Below are positions 1 to 11,339 of a DNA stretch of 64,000 bases, piece after piece; positions within the stretch are counted from its first letter, which is position 1; each line of letters starts with the position of its first letter. The position numbers were made by a program, and so were the translations under genes. This stretch comes from Oreohelix idahoensis (lineage: Eukaryota; Mollusca; Gastropoda; Stylommatophora; Oreohelicidae): the NCBI GenBank assembly GCA_024509875.1, contig JAMPIV010018780.1, forward strand, positions 372,001 to 436,000. The letters run 5' to 3'. The notes under the pieces were generated by a model. That model did no database searches, was not told where the DNA came from, and was given only the letters and a program-made list of their open reading frames with translations.

Positions 1-8
1 TAGCCAAC

Positions 9-160
9 AATGTGGCCACAAGGCCTTCGTCAGAGAAAGGAAAGAAAGAAAGTGAGGGCTATATAGGACACATAAGAATCTAATTAAATATGCAAATAAA
101 ACATGGGTACTTCCCCTAAAGGCAGCTAAGACCTAGCACCCCAAGGTCGCAAAATAGAGG
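9..160 (-). mobile_element. 3' tail fragment of a Penelope-like element
   Basis: This stretch matches, with scattered differences, the outer end of the Penelope-like element at 40237-40390 in the same orientation. Shared landmarks are the ccacaaggccttcgtcag motif, the agaaagaaagtga run and a gggtacttccc-type segment. In the copy at 40120-43215 this is the 3' untranslated end of a minus-strand RT/GIY-YIG frame, so this is probably a diverged 3' end. The fragment may extend beyond base 1. No coding part is visible. Confidence 0.7.
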
Positions 161-199
161 GAGACCAACAATACACTGAGAAAAGAACTGGAACCAGAT

Positions 200-280
200 G
201 TTGACAGGGTGTGAATGAAGAAGATACTGACAGGGTGTGAATGAAGAAGATGTTGACAGGGTGTGAACGAAGAAGAAGAA
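200..280. repeat. Tandem repeat, 26-bp unit, about three copies
   Basis: The motif tgacagggtgtgaa recurs at 202, 228 and 254, a 26-bp period. Each copy is followed by a gaagaaga stretch. The open frames on the minus strand here simply follow the repeat and are not genes. Confidence 0.85.
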
Positions 281-294
281 GATATTGAAAGGAA

Positions 295-408
295 TAATGA
301 AGACTTGCAAAGACCTTGAATGGATGTAACAGAGCAGGAAGGCATGGAAGGATTTTCTTGATGACATGCTCCACAGGGAGCTTAAAGGGTAATGAATGAA
401 TGAGTGAA
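295..408 (+). mobile_element. 3' end of an RTE-like LINE with ATGA tail
   Basis: Plus-strand translation gives a decayed version of the C-terminus seen at 10300-10382 in the longer RTE-like copy: a Trp-Lys rich end, a Leu-Lys-Gly stop region and the shared nucleotides gggagcttaaagggt. It ends in a short ATGA-type tail at about 391-408. Only the last hundred bases of the LINE are present. Confidence 0.55.
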
Positions 409-483
409 GATATTACACATCTGTAACCTTTTATCTGAACATTCTAAAACCAATATATTCTGAAAATCTGAAGTTTCTTTGTG

Positions 484-790
484 CTATCTTTGAACACATT
501 TTGGCTGACTTTTGAACATTTTGGGCGACTTTTGAACATATTTTGGGTAACTTCTGAACACTTTTTGAGTAACTTTTGAAGAGATTTTGGGTGACTTTTG
601 AACATATTTTGGGTGACTTTTGAACACATTTTCGGTGACTTTCGAACACATTTTGGGTGACTTTTGAACATATTTTGGGTGACTTTTGAACACATTTTGG
701 GTGACTTTTGAACACATTTTGGGTGACTTTTGAACACATTTTGGGTGACGTTCGAACACATTTTGGGCGACTTTGGGCTATTTTGGATGA
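484..790. repeat. Minisatellite with 22-bp unit
   Basis: About fourteen head-to-tail copies of a 22-bp unit with core gacttttgaacacattttgg. Units differ by single changes such as gggtgac/gggcgac and acaca/acata. Because 22 is not a multiple of three, every minus-strand frame is open and encodes a 22-residue Lys/Ser/Pro/Cys repeat. The long frames here are a by-product of the repeat. Confidence 0.9.
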
Positions 791-1660
791 CATTGGGCTA
801 ATTTTTTAACATGATTTGGGCAACATCTGGAAACCAAAAAAGAATAGTTTCTGAAACAAATTTGTCCCCGACGGTTTCGGATAAAGGTATGCAGACGTGT
901 ACAATAGTGGGGGAGGGGGGGGGGGGGGGGGGATTGAGATATTACAAGAAAGGTCCTTCAACGATCCTTGCAATGGTTAAAAATATTATTATAACTTACA
1001 TCAAAATCTAGTAACAGGCCAGGCTTGCTTAAAGGTGGTAATACTGAAATGTCTAACTCTGAGAAAGATTGGGTCTCACATTTAGCATTGTGTTTGTATG
1101 CCTGTATAGGTCACAATTTTAAATCTGTTTTACAACTACAAAAGAACATTGTTAACACATGATAACATATACCATTCTGATATGAGAGAATCTAAAGTTT
1201 TACAAAAATATAAACATCTCAAAATATTTTAAACAAAATGATAGGTTTTTCAAACTGTTCACTAAATCAGATATTACCAATTTTCTCATGTCACAAATTA
1301 AACTAACTAAACTCATAAATGCACTCGTAATGTATATCTGACATTTACCTCTTACAGTGAAATACACAATATTTTGTAATGCAATGGAAAATATGTATGC
1401 CAGATTGCAAGCTGATTGGTGAATGAGTAAGTTATAAAAAAATTAGCAGCCTAATACAAGGTTCAGAGAAATAATATTTTTTTTTGGTAAGAAATAAATA
1501 TAAAAACTACATCTTTTTAAAGTGTGTTGTGAAAACTGGTTCTAATATAGTTAGATTCAGAGTATACTAAGTTATTAGAAAATGGATTAATACCAAATTG
1601 GATTTTTTTTATTTTTTTTTATTTTTTAAAATTTTGACCTAAAATCCCTTGACAAAGTTA
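791..1660. other. Intron sequence with no recognised feature
   Basis: AT-rich intron DNA of the dynein gene. It contains an impure G run at 909-932 and T-rich runs near 1605-1640. No coding frame, RNA gene or terminal repeat was recognised. Confidence 0.5.
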
Positions 1661-3160
1661 ATGTCATGAAGTGGATTTAAGTTTATAGGGTTTGTCTGAG
1701 TGTAAAGACAAGACACTAGTAAGAGAAAGTCTGAGCTGATAGATTTGTATGAGAATGCTAGTGAATGTGGAAGATGAGGCTTATAGCTTCGAGGGTGAGA
1801 ACCGAGATTGACTCTCCCTCGCCACTCGTGACTTTGTTAAGAGCTGAAGACTCACCACCTCTGACTACCAAAATGGAGATAAGGTTTCACTAAGAGTCCA
1901 CAGACACACTATACAGACAATTATATATACGTACAGTATAGTTAAATATATATTCTGATCCAGTATGAAGTTTATAGTTTATTTACACAATACAATAAAT
2001 TACATATCAAAAAAATAAATAACGTGCATGGTCGCACACCTGGAAAAGAACAAAACCATTAAAATGATTGATAAAAATGTAAACGCACAATGTCACCCTC
2101 CCCTTCAACCTGCAGGGAAAAAAGTTAAGGATTACACAAACGAATTCACTCGGTGGGGTCTCTAACTTCAGAGCCACCACTACTAACTATCCTAAGGTTA
2201 CCAGTGTCAGTGTCCTACTGACGATGCCTAAATTAACTGCCTACACAGCTTCAAACACCAACGGGCTGATCACCCGTTTGCCAGTCACTTCGATTACGGA
2301 AACAACAGCAGATGGATTGATTTGCCGTTGCCCTAAAGACGCCAATAGGCGTGATGTGAAACAATGGCAAAGAAAACCTATCTGCTGTTGCCCTAAGACG
2401 CCACTAGGCGTAATGGCCACTGACTGCTTTGACGGTCGGTGGCTAAGGACGGTAGAAGAAGAAGAAGACAGCTTCAAACGCTTTAGGCGATATACACGCC
2501 ACTAACTAACATCACTGTCCAGCTGTAGACCTAACGAACTGTCTACACTGAAAGCTGATTGAACTTTCTAAAGTCCTACACGAACTGAATGACTAATTTA
2601 TAATTTCTGTCTCTGTTCAGTGTCTGTCTGACACTCCTGGTTTCTACTGAGAGGTTTCTCCGCTATGCCCCTTCTCTCTAGTGCATTTGGAAGGAATTTT
2701 GACCCTATCTCCTCCAACGAATATCGTAACTGATGACTTGGGTTATTAGATTGGATACTCGGAATGTAGCTGATTCACTGCTGATGAACTTAATTCACTG
2801 CCCAGTTACCCCTCTGAGGGTTTAGGGCCATCGGCTTTATTATGGCCGAATTTAAATGACAACACCAGGCCACGCGCCTTTGTTCGGTGTGTTAATATGA
2901 GCTGAGAGCTCAGGGTTTTAAGGAATCCGTTCCCGCTGAAGATTTGTGCTTCACTGCAAGGGAACTGCTCCATTGCACGGGAGCAGACGTACTTGGCGCC
3001 GGTAAATACCGCGTCACCAGTTCTCCTCACCTCTGGTGATATCTCGAGCCCTCGGCTACTGAGATCACAACTTGCTGTTGTAAATGGTAGGGGCAGGTTA
3101 CCCCTCCTATGTGCCATGAAAAATAGCTGTAAACGAAAAAATTAACAACAAATACACAAC
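1661..3160 (+). repeat. Unclassified interspersed repeat R, copy 1
   Basis: This segment is homologous, in inverted orientation, to 47690-48925 and in part to 63715-64000. It starts with tgtcatgaagtggattta, whose complement closes copy 2 at about 48925. Other shared landmarks are ctctccctcgccactcgtgac (near 1814), ctgatccagta (near 1957), the ttacccctctgagggttta segment (near 2806) and ctctctagtgca (near 2673). The far edge near 3160 is uncertain. No protein is encoded: the minus-strand frame at 2806-3117 is not supported in the other copies. The TG start and 1.2-1.5 kb size would suit an LTR, but no matching CA end or internal region was found, so the class is open. Confidence 0.7.
2257..2467 (+). 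mobile_element. 5'-truncated LINE 3' end with GAA tail inside repeat R
   Basis: A 211-bp insertion flanked by a 12-bp direct repeat, acagcttcaaac, at 2245-2256 and 2468-2479. Repeat R copy 2 lacks the insertion at the matching place near 48225, which gives a natural empty site. The last ~90 bases (ccactgactgctttgacggt and the gaagaagaagaag tail) match the LINE at 62288-62628 on the other strand. A short segment around ctgttgccctaagacgcca occurs twice inside it. Confidence 0.8.
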
Positions 3161-4758
3161 ACGTCAAAGAAATACTCATACCTAACCCATACCCTTAATA
3201 ATTACATCCCCCGTCTTCCACCTACACAAATATACACAGCGATAACCAATTATTTCTGCCCTAAAGGTCAGCCTACCATACAATTCCCTCTCTACTCTCT
3301 ACCCCGCTTCAACATTGTCTGTTAGGTAAACCCAGACGCAGCTGACCTAAATCGTTTGTGCCGGCTGGCCACGCCATCACAACAATACATACACTGAGGG
3401 AAATCCTCTGTACCCAATAATACCTAGGCCTACTTTCTACAACTGACCAGGGAAGATTATCAAATTTACACAATATAACCACCCCGTTCTAGGAAAGATT
3501 AAATCCCATTTAGACCTGTATCTTCTGACTACAAAAGGTTATCAATTAAACCCCGGTAATAAGTACACAAAATACGCTCATGTATATACACTGCAGATAT
3601 TATAATCAAATCGAGGTTCCATACATCAGACCTCACAATTACAGTCTAGATATAGCCTAAGGTCTTAGCCTTATATAATGAATTTCACAAGCGTATTTAC
3701 ACTTACTATCTCAAAAGCCTAGACACACAGTTAATATCTCAAACTCGCTACACCAACCAAAGATCGTACTAGCTTATCATAGAAAAAATTATATGCACAT
3801 TTACATTTTATTATTTCTATAAGATAGTAATTGATGGCATTCTTGTTTATATAAAATTAAATTAAGCCCCCGAAGAACCTTTACTTTAACGTGCTATGAT
3901 TCTATTGAGAAACTAACTATAAGTACTAAGATAATTAAATTATAGACATACCCAATTTTATCGAATATCTCACTTAGAGCAAGCGATAACGACGTTGTTT
4001 TTCACGGCTGAATTTCTGGAGACAAAAGAAACCGCTACTAGATTTTCTCTGGTATTTATAATTGGAATACCCACGCTGAGACCCAGGCCCTATGTCATCA
4101 TGTAGCGTCTCTCTTAAACCAATAATATCTCTGCATTTAATAAACTATTGAAACGCTTCAATGATAACGTAAGCTACTCGTGACGCATGTTTATTCTGGC
4201 TCCCGCTCACTCCATTTGCGTCATGTTAAATCATGTTATACCGACCGCGTGAGTAAAATTAACTTTGATTCGCTCTAACGTAAGTTTGACGTACCTGGGT
4301 AGTGTTCCCCCCCCCCCATCCCTCGTTTCAACGGGTGGGTGTTTTTATAACATAAGACAATTTACCCATCCTAAATAATAACGACGCGCTCACTGCTTAC
4401 TAAATAAAAATTGAACGCAATTATTTTACAAAGAAAAGCCTATGTGATCGCAATTACTTTAGAGAAAGGAAGACTGGTGCAAATCTTAAATTTAAGCTGA
4501 CAGTCATCCCTCCTGAAAACGCAATTAATTACCTATAGAAGAAGACTAAACTCAAGTAATTACAGGACATAATTATCGGGAGAAAAAGAATGGGGCCTGT
4601 GGAAAATAAAATCACAGTAACTCCTCACAGTTACTAACATGGATTAAAATAGCACTATTATTTCAATCACTATAAGCAGTTTCAATAGTAGTTGTGTTGT
4701 ACCAAGACCTTAGTCAAAATTAACTTTGCAAGAATAAAGTAATTTCATTTTTACTTAC
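3161..4758. other. Intron sequence with no recognised feature
   Basis: Intron downstream of the AAA3 exon. A C run lies near 4309-4318. No convincing coding frame, repeat edge or RNA gene was seen. Part of it could be more of the element behind repeat R, but nothing shows this. Confidence 0.4.
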
Positions 4759-4916
4759 GATTCCTTAGGCAGAGCCAGCAGGTAGCTGTTGGTTATGGCA
4801 GATTTTCCAGTTCCAGTTGGGCCAATCACCAACAAGGGAATGTTGTGTGTCATGTACAAGTTGAGGAAAAATTGCTGCCTTGCTGTTTCTGCTGTAGGAA
4901 TTGTCAGATCACTCAC
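4759..4916 (-). CDS. DNAH7-like: Axonemal dynein heavy chain exon, AAA3 P-loop
   Basis: A 158-bp internal exon coding 52 codons plus two bases. It encodes the start of the third AAA+ module of a dynein heavy chain, the ATPase motor of ciliary and flagellar axonemes. The Walker A motif GPTGTGKS is visible, preceded by a hydrophobic strand (PLLVI) and followed by AITNSYLLALPKE. Minus-strand splice signals are a ctctcggtag acceptor upstream and a gtaagt donor after 4759. It enters in phase 0, continuing the exon at 10982-11107 (PPGAK then VSDLTIP), and leaves in phase 2. From memory the closest class is the DNAH3/7/12 group, DNAH7 most likely. It is the last exon in the window, so the gene runs on beyond base 1. 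Confidence 0.9.
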
Positions 4917-5524
4917 CTACCGAGAGTATTGAACATGTTTTAAATGTGTACAATATTTAAATAACACTGGTTCCATCCTTGTTGTAAGCTTAGTTTTACC
5001 CATGCCTCAGGAAAGCAATACACTTAGGTTTAAATGTCAGTTCATGGACCTATGGACTAAGTCTGAGTGAAATTCACAGGATACTACGAGTAAAAAATTT
5101 AACATAAATTAGCAATTTTATGACCGAGTTTCCAGTTGGATCCCCTTCACATATTTGTCTATTTGTTATTTCCTTCCACCATATTCAGTCAGTGGAACAA
5201 ATAATGCAGAAACATTCAGTCGCTGTTATAAACAAATAACTGTGCCATACATTTCAAATAAATTTGGCGGTACGTATTCTTTTATTTTTCTTCTTCAACA
5301 TTCAGACCCACTTGTGGATCTCTGCTGTAAGCAGAACCCTTCTCCATTCTTCTGTGTCACTTTATTGTCCCTACAGTTCTCTCTTTCACATTTTGGTAGC
5401 TCCAGTTACACTGTTCATCTACTATGAAGCAGCACTCATGCTCATGCACATTCCATCTGATCTGTACATAACTTTCTTTAAGCCTCTTATTACATCATTT
5501 CATCTCACAAATAATCTCTCCAGT
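4917..5524. other. Intron sequence, possibly with decayed repeat
   Basis: Intron between the AAA3 exon and the RTE-like LINE. The two overlapping frames at 5155-5629 show no recognised domain except that the end of the second runs out of frame into LINE endonuclease sequence. No feature is supported. Confidence 0.4.
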
Positions 5525-5851
5525 GTTATGAACCAACGAATGATAAAGAAGAATCTGAGAAAGAATACTTTTACACCAGACTACAAAATGTCTTGGATAA
5601 AAAGAAAAGAAAGGACATCACAATTTTGATGGGGGACCTAAATGCAAAAATAGGAACAGACAACACCGGCTTTGAAGAAATCATGGGAAAGCATGGATTA
5701 GGTATGATGAACGAGAATAGGGAACTATTAGCTAACTTCTGTGCTTCAAATCAACTAGCTCTAGGAGGAAGCATATTTCCACATAAAAGAATACATAAAG
5801 CAACATGGATATTACCAGACCACAGAACTGAGATTGATCACATATGCATAA
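5525..5851 (+). pseudogene. LINE AP-endonuclease, partial
   Basis: The frame through 5593-5851 reads a typical LINE endonuclease segment: ITILMGDLNAKIGTDN (the GDxN motif that binds metal and DNA), then MNENRELLANFCASNQLALG, and TEIDHICI, which precedes the catalytic Asp-His region. The first half of the domain is missing. The reading continues exactly across the insertion at 5852-8151: codons before 5852 and after 8155 join in frame, and the conserved SDHHLL motif falls near 8215. Known family function: it nicks target DNA to prime reverse transcription. Here it is inactive. Confidence 0.8.
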
Positions 5852-8151
5852 TGTCACAGGGTAACAGTTCAACCATACCTCGTAGCAGTGGCGGTGGAAT
5901 TGAACACTAACCTGAGTGGGGTGTTGCTCACTGACTAACCAAAGGCGGTTGCCATTTTGTATCTGTGGCCCTCGTAGATAGTAGAGTATCGTTTTTGGTT
6001 TTATATATTATAGTGGTTAGCACTTGGCGTCGTGTATAGTTTTGTTATGTGTCAATTCTGTTTATAGTAACATTCAAGTGGTGAAACTTAAACATCAATA
6101 AACATGGTAGTCAGAAATCAACTTGAAGAACTGAGAAATGCAATGAAATCACGGACACGGAGTGACCAAACGATCAAGGGTCAATCAAAATCTCTACACG
6201 AGAAATATCACACTAGTTCTCAACACAGGTTTTCTGAGTGTACTGACTTCTTACTTTAATCTGTAAACATATTGTTGATGAGGATGGGGTTAAATTTCTG
6301 CAGTCTGGAAAACAACCTATGTCCAGCATAAAACGTGAGTCATTCGATTGGCTTTTTAATTTCGTAACGGCTCTCTCACTTTCTCGTCATAATCTATCTT
6401 CTATCTGGAGCTGCCAGAGTTTATAATACAACGATGAGTTTCTACTTAGTCTGTCGACAATGCTAGACCCAGGCTAGGTTCATGTCGCTAGATGAAGAGT
6501 GTTCACCCCAGCCTAAAGTCTCCCCAGTACGTATCAAACAATTCATAACTGTCTATAGATCGATGCCCAAAATATTGTGCGCTGGAAAACCAAGTTTTCC
6601 ATACTTACGGACAATATGTTAAAACATGTTATAGTCAATCACATCTAGTTGACTAAAACTGGAGTTCTTTGTCTTATACCATAGGCCTTATGACCGACAT
6701 CTTGTTGTTAGATGTTACTTGTCTTGATAAGACACATGCTCGGAAGACTTCGTTGTCATTTCTCAATCATTCTTGTCTCAGCTCTATTCTCCTAGCAACT
6801 ACTGTTAGTGTGAACGGTGGTTTGGTTTTGATGGAGCGAAAAAGTGTGGAAAAATGGTTTGGGAAATATAAATAAGTTTAGTTACAGATTATTTGTCATT
6901 GTTGCAGGGAGATAAGATGAGTGAAGTAAGGCTTTGTCGTAAGGGAGGAAACTCCACATATTTCGGTTGATGGATAAAAGTGCTGGATTATGGTTAAGTA
7001 GATTTAGTGGGTCAGCAATTATGGTGTAGAAAATTAGCATATGACGAGTTTGTAGTAAGCCTTAAAGAAGAGGGTACGCTGTTCAGGTAAAACATTCAAA
7101 GGGGGATAATGTAAGATTTATGTCCCTTGCGGATTTGAGTGAGTTGGAAAAAAAAGTACGCACGGGAAAGTTGAGATGCGTGAACACAGTTTAGGGGGAA
7201 CAAAGAAAAATGAGAACGGGGTTGTTTAGAGCAGTCGGGTTTGAGACGCGCTATGCGTAGGAAGAAAAAAGGGTTTTCTCCCAAGTGTTAAAATTAGACT
7301 TGAGAAACGCGCTCAGCGTAATAGATGTGTGAGAAAACATACTCAGTCTTAGATGATTAGCAAGAATTATGCTGTGAGAAATAGAGTGTATAGAAAACGC
7401 TCAGTACATTATGTACCATAAATTTGGTGTACGGCAGTATATTTTATTGTGATAGTATTTTATTCGGAGGACATGATAGTTGTGAAAGAAAACAAAGTGT
7501 ATTTCGTTTGAGAACAAACCCAGGTACGGTGAACACTTTTATATATCAGTAACATGTGTAGCTCAGCAGACCAGGTCTGAGCAGAGAAGAATAATAGACG
7601 AAAATCTTGGCAAAGTGACAGCCCTGGCGGTAAGGCCAGTTTTCTCTTAGTGAGATATACCAAGAGACATATGAAAAGAAACCTAAAATAAACAGTCAGT
7701 GCAGAAGAGAGACAAGAAGTTTCTACCTGAAGAATTAAATGACATTGTGATAGCTGAAATAAGCAAGTAGTAAGAAGAATAGAATAATGGCAGTTTTGAA
7801 TATTGAATACTTTTGTTGCTGAAGAAGCTGTTGTTATGAAAGACTGCTAACCTTGTTAATAAAGTTCAACCTTTGATATCTTCACTGCTATTACTCAGGT
7901 GAAATTCGTTTGAATCAACAGAGAGTATGAGAAAATATTTTTGTCAGTCTGAGAGAAGGAAGCTTGTCACATTTACCTTACAACATACTATCTACTGAAA
8001 GGGCAGTGGTCCGAACCTTCAAATGCGATCCACGGCCATATTAGTATGCATCACCCCAAAACCCCTCTTTTGATAAAACCTGCCTCAAGGTTATTACACA
8101 TCTTATTCATGACGTCAATACGGAAAGTTTATTATAAATTATGCTGCGACA
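5852..8151. mobile_element. 2.3-kb insertion with TG...CA ends, class unknown
   Basis: This block interrupts the LINE endonuclease cleanly. The 4-bp sequence ATAA is present at 5848-5851 and again at 8152-8155, and removing one copy plus the block restores the reading frame. The ends are TGTCAC at 5852 and GCGACA at 8146-8151, an imperfect inverted repeat of the kind seen at LTR ends. No long frame with a recognised domain lies inside (the frames at 6669, 7096 and 7460 match nothing known to me). AATAAA-type signals occur near 6099 and 7857. A solo LTR or a non-autonomous LTR element would fit; a DNA transposon is not excluded. Confidence 0.6.
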
Positions 8152-8155
8152 ATAA

Positions 8156-10382
8156 GTAAGAAGTTTAGGTCATCATTGCATAATGTAAAAGTATGTAGAG
8201 GAGCAGATGTGGTATCAGACCACCATCTTCTGTTGGCTAAAACCAAATTAAATGAAATTTACAACAGTATATAGGTATAGACAATAGTATAATGTGGGAT
8301 ATCTAAGAAATCAGGACATAAAAGACAAATTTTCAATCACAGTATCCAACAAATAACAAGTATTCCAACAGCTGGAAGAGGAAACAGATGTGGAAGACCA
8401 CTGGCAACAAGTAAAAAATATATGGAACGAGACATGTGAAGAAGTACTGAGAAAAAGCATGGATAACAGAAACCATTAGCAAGATAGAAGACAGGGAAAA
8501 CAAGAAAGCAGATTTAAACAGAAGCAAAACCAGCTCCATAGCCAAGGCTCATGAAGTGTACATAGAAGCAAACAAAGAAGTAAGAAGAAACATCAAAAGA
8601 GACAAGAGGAAGTATATTGAAGAGATGACAAGGAAAGCAGAGGAAGCTGCAGCCAAAGGAAATATGAGGGACCTGTACAACAACACAAAGAAACTAACGG
8701 AAATATAAGGAAGCAAATGGCCTCATAAAAGATAATAATGGAAAATTGCTTAGTAATATGCAAGAACAAATGAAGAGATGGACAGAACATTTTGAGGAAC
8801 TTCTCAACAGACCAGCTCCAACTAATCCCCAGACATCCAGCCAGCAGAAGAGCAGCTATAAATCAGCTGTGAACGACCAAGTAGAGAAGAAATAAAGAAA
8901 GCAATAAAGCTTCTGAAAGATGGAAAAGCAGCTGGTCCAGAGTGCATTCCAGCAGAGGCCATCAAAACAGATATTGATACCTCTACAGAGATATTATACA
9001 AACTACTTGACAAAGTCTGTGAGAGAGACGAAATACCAGCAGAATGGAAGGAAGGTTATCTGGTCAAGTTGCCTAAGAAGGGAAATTTACAAGAGTGCAC
9101 AAATTATAGAGGAATAATGTTACTATCAGTGCCAGGAAAAGTATTAAACAGAATCATCTTTGAGAGATTAAAAGAGTCCCTAGACAAGCAACTGAGAGAT
9201 GAACAAGGTTTTCGACAAAACAGATCCTGTACAGACCAGATAACCACATTGAGAATAATAGTTGAACAAAGTCTGGAATGGAATTCACTGCTATACATCG
9301 GATTCGTGGACTATGAAAAGGCATTTGACAGTGTAGACAGAGAATCACTTTGGAAATAGATGAGGCATTATGGAGTTACCATGAAGATCATTAACTTAAT
9401 AAAGAAGACCAATGAAGATATGACATGCAGAGTTCTTCATGAAGAACAACATACAGAACCGTTCAGGATTAGAACAAGAGTGAGACAGGGATGTCTCTTG
9501 TCTCCATTTATTTTCTTACTAGCAATAGATTGGGTTATGAAAACATTGACATCACACAACATAAATGGAATCCAGTGGAATCTGACTAAACAGCTTGATG
9601 ATCTGGATTTTGCAGATGACTTGGCTCTTCTGTCCCATAACCATAATCAGATGCAAGAGAAAATGAAAATTCTCAATGAGAGGTCACAACAAGTGGGCCT
9701 GAAAATACACACAGAAAAGGCAAAGATTATGAGAATAAATGCAAGAAACGATAACAAGGTTGAAATTGAAGAAACACCACTAAAAGATGTAGAAATGTAC
9801 ACATATCTTGGCAGTAATATAGACAAAGTTGGAGGGACAGACAGTGATATCCTAATAAGAATACAAAAAGCAAGAGGAGCTTTCATTTTATTGGGAAATA
9901 TATGGAGATCAATAGAAATCGGATCCAACACGAAAATAAGAATCTTCAACTCATATGTGAAGTCAGTACTATTATATGGTTCTGAAACATGGAGAACAAC
10001 AAAGACAACAACCAAAAATTTACAGACTTTTATAAATGGATGCTTGCGTAGAATAGAAGGACTGAAGTGGTATGACAAAGTCACAAATGTGGAATTGATG
10101 ACAAGAACCAGACAAGTGCCAGTGGAACAAGAGTTGAGAAGAACATGCTGGCGATGGATAGGACACACATTGAGGAAACCTGTTGATAGCATTACAAGTC
10201 AGTCCTTGTTCTGGAATCCACAGGGAAAGAGAGGCAGAGGTAGACCAAAAAACACACGGAAAAGAGAACTGGATACAGAGGTGAAAATGATGAGGAAAAC
10301 ATGGAAAGAACTTGAGCGGATGGCACAGGACAGGAGGACTTGGCATGTGTTTGTGGAAGGCCTGTGCTGCTTGGGGAGCTAA
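8156..10382 (+). pseudogene. LINE reverse transcriptase and C-terminal region, broken
   Basis: After a frameshifted linker (8156-8920) the RT is readable in two frames. 8920-9359 holds the GxxxIPxE-type entry, the DEQGFRQNRSC motif and FVDYEKAFDSVDR (catalytic Asp of motif A). After an in-frame stop (tag, 9358-9360) the frame 9360-10382 holds VRQGCLLSPFIFLLAIDWV (motif B), FADDLALLS (motif C, FADD near 9613) and YLGSNIDK (motif E). The C-terminal third has NSYVKSVLLYGSETW and the GKRGRGRPKNTRKREL segment typical of RTE/CFDP2-like proteins, and a final GLCCLGS. Frameshifts, one stop and the lost N-terminus make it non-functional. Confidence 0.85.
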
Positions 10383-10400
10383 AGGGTGCTGGTTGATTGA

Positions 10401-10981
10401 AAACAAATCATCTCTTACGGTTCACCATCATTTTCCTTTTCACTTCCTATGGAGCCACAACTGCAGTTGCCCCCCCTTGTTGGACGTCTGCACAAAACAA
10501 TCACATCCTCCTGCAGCAGTGGTCTCTAGCACTTTATTTGAGATGATCACATTGCCAGCCTCGTGCACAATCTCATTTTAGTGACCTTGTACGACATATC
10601 AGAGGGAGCAGTAATCATAAACTTTTTTTTTTTGGGTCTCATATGAGACTCCTGGGAATTAAACATGGCTGCAAGGATATTTACATATTAGCTTTAAGGG
10701 AAGATTTATATGATCAGATTAAAGTTTTGATCTTACATAACACTTTATCGCATAGTCAATGGTAGAATGTTCTACAATGGTAAAATTAAACATTTTTTTT
10801 CAATTGATTTATTTTAAGACATGATTCTTGGTATATAAAAAATACATTACTGAATGAAACGTACATACACGTTCAGCAAGCTGTTAACGTGTACTACTTC
10901 AACCAAAGCTATCACTGTTCACAATACTTGTTACACCTAAAAGAATCTGTCTCTTCAATCTACAAAACAAGTAAACCATAC
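10401..10981. other. Intron sequence with no recognised feature
   Basis: Intron between the LINE end and the exon at 10982. It contains a T run near 10622-10633. No coding or repeat assignment is supported. Confidence 0.4.
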
Positions 10982-11107
10982 CTTAGCACCTGGTGGGATA
11001 ACACAGGTGGACTTGTCAATAGTTTCCATCCACTCAATCCAGGAACCAGTTCCCTTCTTGAAGAAAGCAAAGTCAAATACGGTGTGCCGGTCGGGGAATA
11101 AGTTGCC
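10982..11107 (-). CDS. DNAH7-like: Axonemal dynein heavy chain exon, AAA2-AAA3 linker
   Basis: A 126-bp, 42-codon phase 0-0 exon. It encodes NLFPDRHTVFDFAFFKKG and, further on, a WIEWMETI segment and CVIPPGAK. This is the FP-x-x-x-x-VYDF...W..W pattern found just before AAA3 in axonemal dynein heavy chains. Minus-strand splice sites are an actcctcag acceptor and a gtatgg donor; the donor is weaker than the other four, which are gtaag. Protein reading continues from the exon at 17270-17431 and into the exon at 4759-4916 without a gap, which supports all three calls. Confidence 0.9.
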
Positions 11108-11339
11108 CTGAGGAGTTAACAGAGATATTAATGAAGATGTATCCATTTAATTTTACCTCAGTAAGAACAAAATGTCTGACTGAAATAATGCAGATATTAG
11201 TGAGCATCTTTTATTTTTGTACAGCTTATGCCATGAAGCACATTGCATGGAGTGTTCAGTATTAGTTTCTGATTCAGAATAGTTTTGTATTTTCTGTCCA
11301 GCAAATTGTCTTCTTCTGAATCTTTAACATGTCTGCTAC

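Larger units (their letters stand above)
5525..10400 (+). mobile_element. RTE/CFDP2-like non-LTR retrotransposon, interrupted
   Basis: A decayed LINE in plus orientation, antisense to the host gene. It keeps the C-terminal half of the AP-endonuclease (5525-5851), then after a 2.3-kb insertion the rest of the endonuclease and linker (8156-8900), the RT (8920-10000) and the C-terminal segment up to the stop at 10380. The 3' end after the stop (aaagggtgctgg) resembles the remnant at 295-408 and, inverted, the copies at 13665-15503 and 50066-52000. It lacks the 5' part and carries several frameshifts and stops between 8300 and 8920. No target-site duplication was identified. Confidence 0.8.

Noticed and set aside
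431..793. Three overlapping minus-strand frames of 91-120 codons with repeated Lys/Ser/Pro/Cys peptides
   Set aside because: They follow the 22-bp minisatellite in all three frames. No start context or conservation supports a gene.
2806..3117. 103-codon minus-strand frame
   Set aside because: It lies in repeat R, and the homologous copies at 47690-48925 and 63715-64000 do not keep the frame.
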